A stretch of 64,000 nucleotides of DNA from Elusimicrobia bacterium RIFOXYA2_FULL_47_53 (GTDB lineage Bacteria > Elusimicrobiota > Endomicrobiia > Endomicrobiales > XYA2-FULL-47-53): NCBI GenBank assembly GCA_001800315.1, contig MGVE01000020.1, positions 216,604 through 280,603 of the forward strand, given 5' to 3'. Shown piece after piece: positions 42,826 to 51,669 of this stretch. Position 1 is the stretch's first letter, and each line of letters starts with the position of its first letter. A program made the position numbers and the translations under genes. The notes beneath the pieces are model-generated. The model was not told the origin of the DNA and ran no database searches. It saw nothing but the letters and a program-made list of their open reading frames with translations.

Positions 42826-45800
42826 ATGTGTCAGTTTAAATCATTCGGCAATTTCAAAAGAATTATACTTTCCGTTTCGGCAGCGGCCTTATTGGCGTCT
42901 GCTTTCGCGTTTATTCCAGCGGAGGCTTCAACATTTAAGATGCAGGATGCCAAGGCCAGCGGCGTGCTCAATATCGGCGCGTCTAAGGGCTCCGCCGAAA
43001 CAGTAAACGACAAAAAACTTAAAAAAGATGTCGTTGAACTCAAATACACTCTGCTTAACAAAACTGCCGTCGGTTTCTGGGTAAAGGATTTTCCGCCCGA
43101 GCTCAATTCCGATACAGCCGATACGGTAAAACTCGGCGTGAAGGTTACCGAACCCGGCCAGGTTGACAATATCGCCGTGACCCTTGAGCTAAAGGGAACT
43201 CAGGACACCCAGAGCATTCCCGTTGACCTTTCCGAGGGATGGAATGTGTTTGAAGAGGATATTGACTGGGAAATTGTCGGCGATCTTAAAGAGGCTGTCT
43301 TTTTAATAGAGCCTTTAGGGGAAATAAAATCCGTAGGCGGCAAACTCGCTTTTGACCTTTCATTTGCCATGAGCGACGAAGCTTCAATGGCGCCGAAATC
43401 CTACAACATATTTGATTCCGGAGCCATGGGGGTATTCAATATAGGCAACTCTCAGGGCACCATGAACCGCACTTACAGCAATACCGCGAAGCGGGAAGTG
43501 CTTGAATTTAATTACGCTCTGCCCGAGAAAACAGTCATCGGCGTTTGGACGAAAGACTATCCCTCCGATCTGAAAGTCACAAGAATAAATACTGCCAAAA
43601 TAGCGGTAAATGTTCCCAAAAGCTCGCAGCTCTCCCAGATAGGCGTGGCGCTTGAACTTAAAGGCACAAAAGACACCCAGAGAATACCGTTTGATTTAAA
43701 ATCCGGATGGAACAATTTTAAGGAACAGGTTGATTGGCAGGCCATCGGCACTCTGCGGGAAGCCGTTTTTGTGGTAAGCCCGTCGGAAAGCGGGAAAACG
43801 GTTTCCGGCAAACTTTACTTCGGCTTATCCTTCTCTAAAGAGATGGGCGCTGTCAGGAAGGTTGCGGAGGCGGTTTCTTTCAGTATTCTTGATTCAAGAG
43901 GCATGGGAGTATTTAATATCGGTTCTTCTCAGGGAACGGCAAACAGGTTCTATGACGAGGCCTTAAAGAAAAATGTTGTTAAATTTGATTATTCGCTCAA
44001 TAAAAAATCCTCTGTCGGAGTCTGGACGAACAAGTATCCGGCCGGCATAAGGGACTCGGGAGTCAACTCGGTTAATGTTTCGGTCAGGCCGGCCAGGGCG
44101 GCGCAGGCCTCCCAGGTCGCGCTGGTGCTTGAAATAAAGGGCACAAAAGAAACCCAGAGGATACCTCTTGATATAAAGGAAGGCTGGAACAACAAAATAG
44201 AGCAGCTCAACTGGGGCTCCATTGGCGACCTCAAAGAGGTTGTTTTCGCGGTAAGCCCGGCGCAGGAAGATAAGCCTGCTTCCGGAAGGTTTTTCTTTGA
44301 TCTTTCATTTGAAAAAAAACAGGCCGTGGTCCTTCCGCCTCAGGTTGCCGCGAGCCGTTCCTTCGGTCTTTTGGACGCAGGTGCCATGGGTGTTTTTAAC
44401 ATTGGCGCGGCGCAGGGCAGTGTCTCAAGGGTGGATGACGCGGATACAAAAAATAAAGTTATAAAATTCAACTACTCAACGCCGTCTCAGACGGTAATAG
44501 GCCTCTGGACGAAGAATTATCCGGCGGGATTAAAACCTGAGGCGGCCGATGCCATAAACATCGGAATAAAACTGCCGGGCGCCGACCAGGTGCGCCAGAT
44601 AGCGGTCAAGCTTGAAATAAAGGGAACCAAGAGCAGCCAGGTGATACCTCTGGAGATCAAGACTGGCTGGACTTACATCAGAGAGCCGCTTAACTGGAGC
44701 ACGATTGGCGATATCAACGAGGTGGTTTTTGTCTTAAAGCCGATGGGCGCCAACCCCCCGGTCGGCAATCCCACCTGGTTTAACCGCACCGTCACCAGCC
44801 CCATGGAAGAAGTTAAACCCGTGGCGGGAACCGTGTATTTTGACATTAATTTTTATAAATTAAATTTTGTGCAGAAAAATTCCGCGCCGACAAAATTCGC
44901 CATAGTCCTGCTTGCGGCTTTTCTCGCGGGCCTGCTGTCGGCTCTGCTGGCGAAAATATTCGGCAGGAAACATTTTGTCAGGATATCGGAAGAAGAGGGG
45001 AAGGTAAAACCGACGCTGTTTTCCGGATTAAAGAATGACCTGCTTTTCGGCGTTCTGACTATGCTGACTTTAGCCGTGGCCTATACCATATACGCTATCG
45101 GAAGCATTAATCCCCTGGATAACAATTTCAGCACCATATTTATATACGCGGCGGTCGCGGGCGCCATAATAGCCCAGGTCCTGAAATTCAGCCAGACCGG
45201 CGAAAACCTGACGCCGGTGGAAGTTTTCCAGAATATTCTTTTTGCCGGTGTTCTCGCGGCATCTTCAAGCAAGCTTGCCATACTTCAGGCTCCCGGATCG
45301 TGGCAGCAGGTGCTGGTGATAAGCAATATCACCGCGGCCGTGGCCTTTCTAATTTACCACGGGTTTAATGCCTATCTCCTGGCTTCCTCGGGCAGGCACA
45401 TAAGGTTTACAACGGGAGCGCTTATTATCGCCACTCCGTTTGCTTTCGGCTGGCTCTTGTTGTGCCAGAACGGCAATCTGCTCTCCGCTCTAAGCCGATT
45501 TATCACCGGAGGGATTCTCGGAACATCGCCCAAACTGCTTGAGACGATCGGCCGTATTGTGGTCGTTTTCGGTTTTAATGAAATTATAATTAACGCCATA
45601 GGCGTTGCCACAAAAGGCAGGTTTGTCAGAGGAGTCAAGGCTCATCTCTACACCCTTGCCGTTTCGCTCGGCGTCGTGCTCGCGCCCTGGGTCGCGGACT
45701 TAGGCTCCAACGCCGCGGTAGGCGCTTTGCCCCTGTTCAATAAATCGCTTGTGGCGGTGCTGACCTCCATGATTTCCGTGGCCGGCCTGTGGGCGGAAAT

Positions 45801-48800
45801 ATATTTTATAACCGGCATAATACTTGACGCCATTCACCATTTTGCCCCGAACTCGGAGAGTATCTCCAGGCACATCAATACAGGAATGAAAAAAGGCATG
45901 GCCTACAGCGGAATACTTATGGCCATTCTGTACGCGCTCTATATTCTGCTTAATCTGCCGGTTCTTCAAAAGCTGATGTCCGCGCTTCCTCTGGTAGCCG
46001 GTGTGGCCGCGGGCGCTATTCTCTTCCCGCTGGTTAAAACTATTATTGAGACATTTGACGGCAGCCAGCCTTTCATTGACAGGATGCGCTACAGCTACCG
46101 CAATCCGGTGCTCTACGCGAGAGGAACCATTGTGGGTTTTGCTTTCGCTTACATGATAACCAACAACCTTTTCCTGCAAAATACCGCGGCGCGCATTCAG
46201 TTCGGCCTTTTCGCCGGAATTATAGCCTCTATCGGCGTAAGCATTTTCAGGGATGCCGCCTATTCCGCTCTCGGCCGCGGCCGCCTGCAGTCCTGGAGGC
46301 TGTACTTCGTTGACGGCCTGCTCGGCGCGTTCGTGGGAAGCGCCGCGGCGTTTTATATGGATGCCTCGCAGGTGCCGGTCGTAGTCAATAAATTCAAACT
46401 TTACGCCAGCGCGGGTTTCGCGCCGGTGGAATACACAACCTACCCTCTTTTGAATAAATGGGGCCGCATAGACCTCGGATTTTACACCGGCGGAGTAAAG
46501 CTTTTCTTCACGGAATCGCTCGCGGGAGTCATCAACTGGTCGGTTGCCGCGTGGCTTTTTGCCATAAACAGGGTTTTCCTTGAAGCGTATTTCCAGAAAG
46601 ACAAAACTCCCATAAAGCAGTTTTTTTCCAAGAGCGGTTTTGTGGACCTGACCAAGCATATGATCTATGTGCTTCGCTGGGGATTATGGATGTCTCCCAT
46701 AATATTTACATTCCTGCGCATGATGCCCGAGGCCACCTGGTATAACCAGGACGGAGCCGTCCGCAGCGTCTTCGCGCTTTTCAACAGCCTGACTATGTCG
46801 CCCGGCGATTTCCAGTCGTGGAGCCTGAACATATTCATATATGTGCTTGCCTTTGACCTTTTCAGGATACTGATATGGGTTGACCATATGGGCCTTAGGG
46901 TAGCCACTCTGGTGAACTTGAGCTTCATCGGAATGGATAAGCTTGACGAGAAAGCGGCTCGTTTCATAGGGCCTGCCGCCGCTCAGCGCTACATCCCCGA
47001 AGCCGTAAAACGCTTTACGACCTGGGCCCCTCTTCTGATACCTTTTTATCTGCCGAGAGGACAGGTATGGGATTACGCCTGGAGCGCTTCGGAGTCCATG
47101 CAGAACGCCAGCAAAGGGACCGGGATCGCCAGCGCGTTGCAGGCGCTTTCAGCCAGCCAAACCGCCGCCCTTCTGGGGCTCGGAGCGGTTGTGTTCACTG
47201 CCTTGTTTTTCGCGGCGCGGTTTATGAAATACCGTTCGGCCCGCGGCAAAGAAAAAGTGTTTGAAATTTCCAACAAGGAGTACAGGGTCACCGTAAAACA
47301 AAACGGTGAGATATTCAGCCAGGTGATCCAGAAAGAGTGCGATATATCGCGCCGGGCCTATGAAAATATAGATCCCAGCGGAAGGGTTCTCTTCCTGGTT
47401 GATTCGCACGAAAAAGAGCACAGCCCCGCGAGATACTGGCCGGTCATCGGCAATTATCCTGAGGAGAAATTTGCCCCGTCGCTGATTGAAAGAGACGACA
47501 ATGCCTTACAGATAATTAACACCGTAAACAATATCAAGACCACGCTGGATATCACGCTTCCGGATAAAGACAGCTCTCTGGAGTTGTGGAGCGTTACGGT
47601 TGAGAACCTGACCGATAAGGCGCGCGATATCAAAATAGTGCCCTATCTTGAGTGGGTATTAAACCGCCATCTTGACGACCGTTTCCACACGCAGTACCAG
47701 AGGCTTTACCCCGAGATGGAATATTCCAGCGAAGGGAACGGCATTTTTACATGGCAGAAAAACACGAAACTCATGGGCATACTGGCGTCCGACGCGGCTC
47801 CCGAAGGTTTTATTATCTCAAGGATGGATTTTATCGGCCGCGCAAAAAGTATCTGGACCCCGAGGGTGCTTGAGACGCTTGATTTCCTCAAACCCCATGA
47901 TACCGATCCATGCCCGACCTTTGACCCGGTAGGAAGCCTTCTGATAGACGCGAAACTCGCGGCCAACGAAAAGACAGTGATAAATATACTCATCGGCTGC
48001 GCCAAAAACCGCGAATCGGCTCTTGAGCTTACGGCTAAATACTTAAAACCAAAACACGCGGCCGCGGCGCATCATGCCAGGCCGAAGCAGAGGCATCCGC
48101 TTATAGGCCACGGAGAGATACTGCCGGATACGCCGCAACCCTATTCTTCGTATTCCGCGGACGGCAACAAGCTTATCGTTCATACGCCCTACACTCCGCG
48201 CCCGTACGACCACGCGCTTTCCAACGCGGTGCATTCGGTGCTGGTTACAAACCGCGGCCTGCATACATCCTGCAACGGAAATTCCCAGCAGAACCGCGTG
48301 ACGCCCGATTGGGCCGACACGGTGACCAAAGAGCTTCCGTCGGAGGCCATTTACCTCTATGATATGGACAAAAACGAGTGGTATAGCCCGACGCACCACC
48401 CGCTCAATGATTTTACCGCGAAAACCGAGTGCGAGTTCAGCGTTGACGGCACCGCGGTTTTCCACATGAAGCACAAACACATACAGACGGAACTTACAGT
48501 CTTTGTGCCCACCGACGACCCAACGGGTGTTTACCTGCTTAAGATAAAAAACCAGGAGAAGCACGCGAGGCGCTTTAGAGTTGCTCCGTATTTTCAGATA
48601 GCTCTTTCAATGGCGCCGGAGCGTTCCGGCCCGCTGGTATGCGAATACGATAAAGACCTGGACGCCGTGTTTTACGAAAACCCGCGCAACATTTTCAGGT
48701 CCGGCCCGGCTTTTGCTTCCATGTCCGTGGTATCAGACCGGGTGGAAACAAAGCGCGGAAGGTTCTTCGGAAACGGCCGCGGAGTATCGCACCCCTACAT

Positions 48801-50439
48801 GGTTGAAAAAGGCGAGCCCGATACCGCCAATACGGGCGACAACGCCAATATAGCCGGTTTCGTCGGCACCGTTGAAATTCCCGCTCACGGAGAGGTAACG
48901 GTCTGCGTTATCCTGGGGCAGTGCGACACGAAAAGTCAGGCGAAAGAGATAATAAGTAAATACAAGAGCGTTGAAACCGCCGAAAAATGCCTCACGGAAA
49001 CGCGCAGGTGGTGGCTGGATTTCGTCGGAACCGCCGAGATAAAATCAAACCAGCACGAGTTTGACAATTATTTAAACTGGCTTAAATACCAGGCTCTCGC
49101 GGAACGCATCTGGGCCCGCCGCGGATTCTACCAGTCCAGCGGAGCCTTTGGTTTCCGCGACCAGCTGCAGGATACGGTAAACCTGATGTGGGTAAACCCC
49201 GAGCTGGCGAGAAAACAGATAATACTGCACGCCTCACAGCAGTTCATTGAAGGAGATGTCTTTCACTGGTTCTTTATGCTTGCCGACGGAAGAACATCTT
49301 TCGCGAGCCGCTCGCACGCTTCGGACAACCTGCTGTGGCTTGCCTGGGGCGCGTTTGAGTATGTCAGGTGCACGGGCGACGAGACTCTTTTAGACGAGAT
49401 GGCTCCGTATGTTGTTTCAAAAGACCCCTTTATGCCTCTGCCTAAGAATAAGCACGGCCTCGGGGATTTCTACCACCGTTCCACCCTTGCCGACACGGTT
49501 TACAGGCACTGCCTGAAATCCGTTGACCTGGTGCTGGAAAAAAGGATGGGGATAAACGGACTGCCTTTAATGGGCACGGGAGACTGGAACGACGGCCTTG
49601 ACGAAATAGGCAGCGAGGGGAAAGGAGAAAGCGTCTGGCTCGGCTTCTTCCTCTATTACATATTAAAAGGCATGCTTTCTCACATAGAAAAGAGAGACAG
49701 TGTTCAGGACAGGGAATACTATGAGAAGCGCTTAAAAGACCTGGGCGAGTCCATTGAAAGAACCTGGAGGACCGACCGGTACCTGCGCGCTATTCATGAC
49801 GACGGCACCGAGATAGGGCTGAAGGATTCCGGCATATGGGAAATAGACGCGCTTACCGCGGCCTGGGCTGTTTACGCCGGAATAGATTTTGAACACAGCG
49901 TAACGGTTTTTGAAACCGCGCTTAAAGTGCTGGAGAAAGAAGATACTATCCTTTTGGGGTGGCCGGCCCTGCGGGAAAACACCAAGCCATACCTCGGCCG
50001 AAGCAGCAAATACCCGGAAGGTGTGAGAGAAAACGGCATGTATTGCCACGGAGTGCAGTGGCTTGTCAGGGCCGCGAGGCTTCTGGCGGAACAATATGAA
50101 GCCATGGACAATAAGACCAAGGCCAGCGAGTTCCGCGAAACGGCTTACAGGCTCTGGCTTAAAATCTCGCCCATCGCTCATGTAACGCCTAAAAAAATAG
50201 AGATTTACGGCGGCCAGCCGAACAAGCAGTCGGCCGATATGCTCACGAACTTTGACCCGGGCCGCATGATCTGGCACGGATATACCGGCGCGGCCGGCTG
50301 GATGCTCAGGCAGGCTTTTGAGGGCGTGGTGGGAGCCACATTAATAAACAATGAAGTAGTGATCCCTGAGGATATTGACAAACCCAGAGGAAAACTCAAG
50401 ATAAGCAAGGTTAGCAGAGACTTGTCCGGGGCCCGGTGA
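42826..50439 (+). CDS. Giant membrane protein: four N-terminal repeats, polytopic membrane region, GH94/NdvB-like phosphorylase domains
   Basis: 2537 residues. Signal peptide 1-34 (ends PAEAS). Four homologous beta-rich domains start near residues 36, 193, 351 and 513 with the motif GVFNIG and share KGTKDTQ.IP and GW.....DW..IG signatures (period about 158). From about 691 to 1470 there are about 17 hydrophobic helices with no DxD or QxxRW glycosyltransferase motif. The C-terminal ~1060 residues match the glycosyltransferase 36/GH94 part of cyclic beta-1,2-glucan synthase: two beta-sandwich halves, YQSSGAFGFRDQLQDTVNL, FVEGD-like FIEGDVFHWFF, and the catalytic Asp in GTGDWNDGLDEIG (about 2250). 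A beta-glucan phosphorylase or chain-length-control role is likely; the polymerase module of NdvB is not recognisable. The ribosome site is GAGAGGAGA. Confidence 0.82.
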   Translation: MCQFKSFGNFKRIILSVSAAALLASAFAFIPAEASTFKMQDAKASGVLNIGASKGSAETVNDKKLKKDVVELKYTLLNKTAVGFWVKDFPPELNSDTADTVKLGVKVTEPGQVDNIAVTLELKGTQDTQSIPVDLSEGWNVFEEDIDWEIVGDLKEAVFLIEPLGEIKSVGGKLAFDLSFAMSDEASMAPKSYNIFDSGAMGVFNIGNSQGTMNRTYSNTAKREVLEFNYALPEKTVIGVWTKDYPSDLKVTRINTAKIAVNVPKSSQLSQIGVALELKGTKDTQRIPFDLKSGWNNFKEQVDWQAIGTLREAVFVVSPSESGKTVSGKLYFGLSFSKEMGAVRKVAEAVSFSILDSRGMGVFNIGSSQGTANRFYDEALKKNVVKFDYSLNKKSSVGVWTNKYPAGIRDSGVNSVNVSVRPARAAQASQVALVLEIKGTKETQRIPLDIKEGWNNKIEQLNWGSIGDLKEVVFAVSPAQEDKPASGRFFFDLSFEKKQAVVLPPQVAASRSFGLLDAGAMGVFNIGAAQGSVSRVDDADTKNKVIKFNYSTPSQTVIGLWTKNYPAGLKPEAADAINIGIKLPGADQVRQIAVKLEIKGTKSSQVIPLEIKTGWTYIREPLNWSTIGDINEVVFVLKPMGANPPVGNPTWFNRTVTSPMEEVKPVAGTVYFDINFYKLNFVQKNSAPTKFAIVLLAAFLAGLLSALLAKIFGRKHFVRISEEEGKVKPTLFSGLKNDLLFGVLTMLTLAVAYTIYAIGSINPLDNNFSTIFIYAAVAGAIIAQVLKFSQTGENLTPVEVFQNILFAGVLAASSSKLAILQAPGSWQQVLVISNITAAVAFLIYHGFNAYLLASSGRHIRFTTGALIIATPFAFGWLLLCQNGNLLSALSRFITGGILGTSPKLLETIGRIVVVFGFNEIIINAIGVATKGRFVRGVKAHLYTLAVSLGVVLAPWVADLGSNAAVGALPLFNKSLVAVLTSMISVAGLWAEIYFITGIILDAIHHFAPNSESISRHINTGMKKGMAYSGILMAILYALYILLNLPVLQKLMSALPLVAGVAAGAILFPLVKTIIETFDGSQPFIDRMRYSYRNPVLYARGTIVGFAFAYMITNNLFLQNTAARIQFGLFAGIIASIGVSIFRDAAYSALGRGRLQSWRLYFVDGLLGAFVGSAAAFYMDASQVPVVVNKFKLYASAGFAPVEYTTYPLLNKWGRIDLGFYTGGVKLFFTESLAGVINWSVAAWLFAINRVFLEAYFQKDKTPIKQFFSKSGFVDLTKHMIYVLRWGLWMSPIIFTFLRMMPEATWYNQDGAVRSVFALFNSLTMSPGDFQSWSLNIFIYVLAFDLFRILIWVDHMGLRVATLVNLSFIGMDKLDEKAARFIGPAAAQRYIPEAVKRFTTWAPLLIPFYLPRGQVWDYAWSASESMQNASKGTGIASALQALSASQTAALLGLGAVVFTALFFAARFMKYRSARGKEKVFEISNKEYRVTVKQNGEIFSQVIQKECDISRRAYENIDPSGRVLFLVDSHEKEHSPARYWPVIGNYPEEKFAPSLIERDDNALQIINTVNNIKTTLDITLPDKDSSLELWSVTVENLTDKARDIKIVPYLEWVLNRHLDDRFHTQYQRLYPEMEYSSEGNGIFTWQKNTKLMGILASDAAPEGFIISRMDFIGRAKSIWTPRVLETLDFLKPHDTDPCPTFDPVGSLLIDAKLAANEKTVINILIGCAKNRESALELTAKYLKPKHAAAAHHARPKQRHPLIGHGEILPDTPQPYSSYSADGNKLIVHTPYTPRPYDHALSNAVHSVLVTNRGLHTSCNGNSQQNRVTPDWADTVTKELPSEAIYLYDMDKNEWYSPTHHPLNDFTAKTECEFSVDGTAVFHMKHKHIQTELTVFVPTDDPTGVYLLKIKNQEKHARRFRVAPYFQIALSMAPERSGPLVCEYDKDLDAVFYENPRNIFRSGPAFASMSVVSDRVETKRGRFFGNGRGVSHPYMVEKGEPDTANTGDNANIAGFVGTVEIPAHGEVTVCVILGQCDTKSQAKEIISKYKSVETAEKCLTETRRWWLDFVGTAEIKSNQHEFDNYLNWLKYQALAERIWARRGFYQSSGAFGFRDQLQDTVNLMWVNPELARKQIILHASQQFIEGDVFHWFFMLADGRTSFASRSHASDNLLWLAWGAFEYVRCTGDETLLDEMAPYVVSKDPFMPLPKNKHGLGDFYHRSTLADTVYRHCLKSVDLVLEKRMGINGLPLMGTGDWNDGLDEIGSEGKGESVWLGFFLYYILKGMLSHIEKRDSVQDREYYEKRLKDLGESIERTWRTDRYLRAIHDDGTEIGLKDSGIWEIDALTAAWAVYAGIDFEHSVTVFETALKVLEKEDTILLGWPALRENTKPYLGRSSKYPEGVRENGMYCHGVQWLVRAARLLAEQYEAMDNKTKASEFRETAYRLWLKISPIAHVTPKKIEIYGGQPNKQSADMLTNFDPGRMIWHGYTGAAGWMLRQAFEGVVGATLINNEVVIPEDIDKPRGKLKISKVSRDLSGAR

Positions 50440-50467
50440 CCTCCGGCTCGGATATCGCTGTTCAATA

Positions 50468-50527
50468 TTGTTATAGCTTAAAAAAATTGATATATTAAGC
50501 CATGCCGTTATTATCGGCATGGCTTAA
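50468..50527 (+). promoter_or_regulatory. ppnP promoter overlapped by a 13-bp perfect inverted repeat
   Basis: TTGTTA (50468-50473), 17-bp spacer, TATATT (50491-50496). The inverted repeat TTAAGCCATGCCG (50495-50507) / CGGCATGGCTTAA (50515-50527) with a 7-nt loop starts inside the -10 box and covers the predicted transcription start. It could be a repressor operator or a 5' mRNA hairpin. The same TAAGCCAT start abuts the -10-like TATACT at 42753. Confidence 0.65.
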
Positions 50528-50549
50528 TGTTTGGCAACAGGAGCGTGTT

Positions 50550-50879
50550 ATGGCGGTTTTAGAGAAACTGGAAGATGTCGCCGTAGTATTAAAGGCAAAT
50601 GTATATTTTGACGGTAAGGTAGTAAGTCATACCTTGATGTTTAAAGACGGCTCTAAAAAGACTGTCGGGTTGATATACCCGGGCAGTTACAGCTTTAATA
50701 CCGGAGCTCCCGAGCGCATGGAAATAATAGACGGTGTTTGCAGGGCCAGGCTCAAGGGCAGCGATGACTGGAAGGAATACGCGAAGGGGTCTTACTTTGA
50801 TGTTCCCGGCAGTTCATCGTTTGAGATAAGCGTGGAGAAAGGCCTTCTGGAGTATCTCTGTTCCTTTAAAGCGAAATAA
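50550..50879 (+). CDS. ppnP: Pyrimidine/purine nucleoside phosphorylase PpnP (cupin)
   Basis: A 109-residue single-domain cupin of the PpnP/YaiE (DUF1255) family, which splits ribonucleosides with phosphate. Matching segments are NVYFDGKVVSHTLMFKDGSKK, broken here by family variation, VGLIYPGSYSFNTGAPERMEI, and GSYFDVPGSSSFEI before LEYLCSF. The N-terminus has about 12 residues more than E. coli PpnP. ATG 50550 follows CAGGAGCG; an in-frame ATG at 50502 lies inside the promoter hairpin and is rejected. Confidence 0.88.
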   Translation: MAVLEKLEDVAVVLKANVYFDGKVVSHTLMFKDGSKKTVGLIYPGSYSFNTGAPERMEIIDGVCRARLKGSDDWKEYAKGSYFDVPGSSSFEISVEKGLLEYLCSFKAK

Positions 50880-50898
50880 AGATCGTTAACCGATCTTT
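50878..50898 (+). terminator. Terminator after ppnP
   Basis: AAAGATCG-TTAAC-CGATCTTT, an 8-bp perfect stem that begins in the ppnP stop codon, followed by ATATATT. Confidence 0.65.
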
Positions 50899-50930
50899 AT
50901 ATATTGAACAAAACGGGGGGGTGAGTTCAA

Positions 50931-51248
50931 ATGAAAAATGTCTTTTTTGTCGCGGTATTGTTTGCCGCGGGATTGTTTGTTTCCGGCTGCGCCACGGTTG
51001 CCGCGCCCGTCAACGGAGGACTTTATATGAATGTTAAGGGCCCGCTGGCTGTTTCGGGAAATCCGACGGGAACAAAGATGGGAACCGCGGAGTGCGTCTC
51101 TATTCTTGGTATTGTCGCGACCGGAGATGCCAGCATTCAGGCCGCCGCTAAGAGCGCGGGTATAACAAAGATTCATCATGTTGACTATAAATCCACAAGC
51201 ATTCTCGGTTTATATTCATCGTTCACCGTTGAAGTTTACGGCGAGTAA
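50931..51248 (+). CDS. TRL-like lipoprotein
   Basis: A 105-residue lipoprotein with lipobox VSGCATVAAP (Cys at about 21) and the TRL-like family pattern GGLYMNVKGPLAVSGNP, KMGTAECVSILGIVATGDAS, AAKSAGITKIHHVDY and SILGLYSSFTVEVYGE. The family is widespread in Gram-negative bacteria with tRNA-associated locus origin; its function is unknown. The ribosome site is GGGGGGGTGAG. It is followed by a strong terminator. Confidence 0.88.
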   Translation: MKNVFFVAVLFAAGLFVSGCATVAAPVNGGLYMNVKGPLAVSGNPTGTKMGTAECVSILGIVATGDASIQAAAKSAGITKIHHVDYKSTSILGLYSSFTVEVYGE

Positions 51249-51263
51249 TGGTTTTTTAAGGGA

Positions 51264-51301
51264 GGCGGTTTCATATTATATAAATATGGAACCGCCTTTT
51301 T
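51264..51301 (+). terminator. Strong terminator abutting the next start codon
   Basis: A 14-bp stem (51264-51277 with 51283-51296, one G-U pair) with a 5-nt loop, starting GGCGGTTTC, followed by TTTTT. The ATG of the next gene lies 3 nt after the T-run, so the hairpin occupies the place where its ribosome site should be. Confidence 0.88.
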
Positions 51302-51304
51302 AAT

Positions 51305-51661
51305 ATGACATTTGAAGAATTTGAAACACTTGTGGAAACCTCTCTTGAACGCCTGCCGGCCCGATTTTCCGGAATCCTGCGTAAAAACGGAATTCAGGTT
51401 TTGGCGCGGCAGAGCGCGCCCCTTCCGCTTAAAAAACAATTCCCCGATAAAATTGTTTTTGGGGTTTTTATCGGAGTGCCGTACGGAAGGTTTGTGAATA
51501 TGCAGTCCGAACCCACGCGAATTGAGCTTTACAAGGAAAGTTTTGAAAAAGTTTTCAAAGACAATAATGAGGCCGCTCATCAGATAAGGTCAACGGTAGT
51601 ACACGAGATCGCGCATTACTTCGGGTTTTCTGAAGCCCAGATAAGAAAACTCGGGTATTAG
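51305..51661 (+). CDS. Metallopeptidase family (zincin-like) protein
   Basis: A 118-residue minimal zincin (PF06262-type). The zinc motif is VVHEIAHYFGFSEAQIRKLGY, an HExxH with the distal acidic helix, and the N-terminus MTFEEFETLVETSLERLP is the normal family start. Proteolytic activity has not been firmly shown for this family. The start codon lies directly after a terminator and has no ribosome site, so it may depend on read-through and opening of the hairpin, or on a leaderless transcript. Confidence 0.85.
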   Translation: MTFEEFETLVETSLERLPARFSGILRKNGIQVLARQSAPLPLKKQFPDKIVFGVFIGVPYGRFVNMQSEPTRIELYKESFEKVFKDNNEAAHQIRSTVVHEIAHYFGFSEAQIRKLGY

Positions 51662-51669
51662 GAGAAACT

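Noticed and set aside
45700..46659. Long antisense open frame of 319 codons inside the giant gene
   Set aside because: It mirrors the hydrophobic membrane region on the opposite strand, has no ribosome site or recognisable domain, and the sense frame is clearly coding.
50502..50549. Upstream start for ppnP
   Set aside because: It lies within the promoter-overlapping inverted repeat and adds residues absent from the family; ATG 50550 has a good ribosome site.
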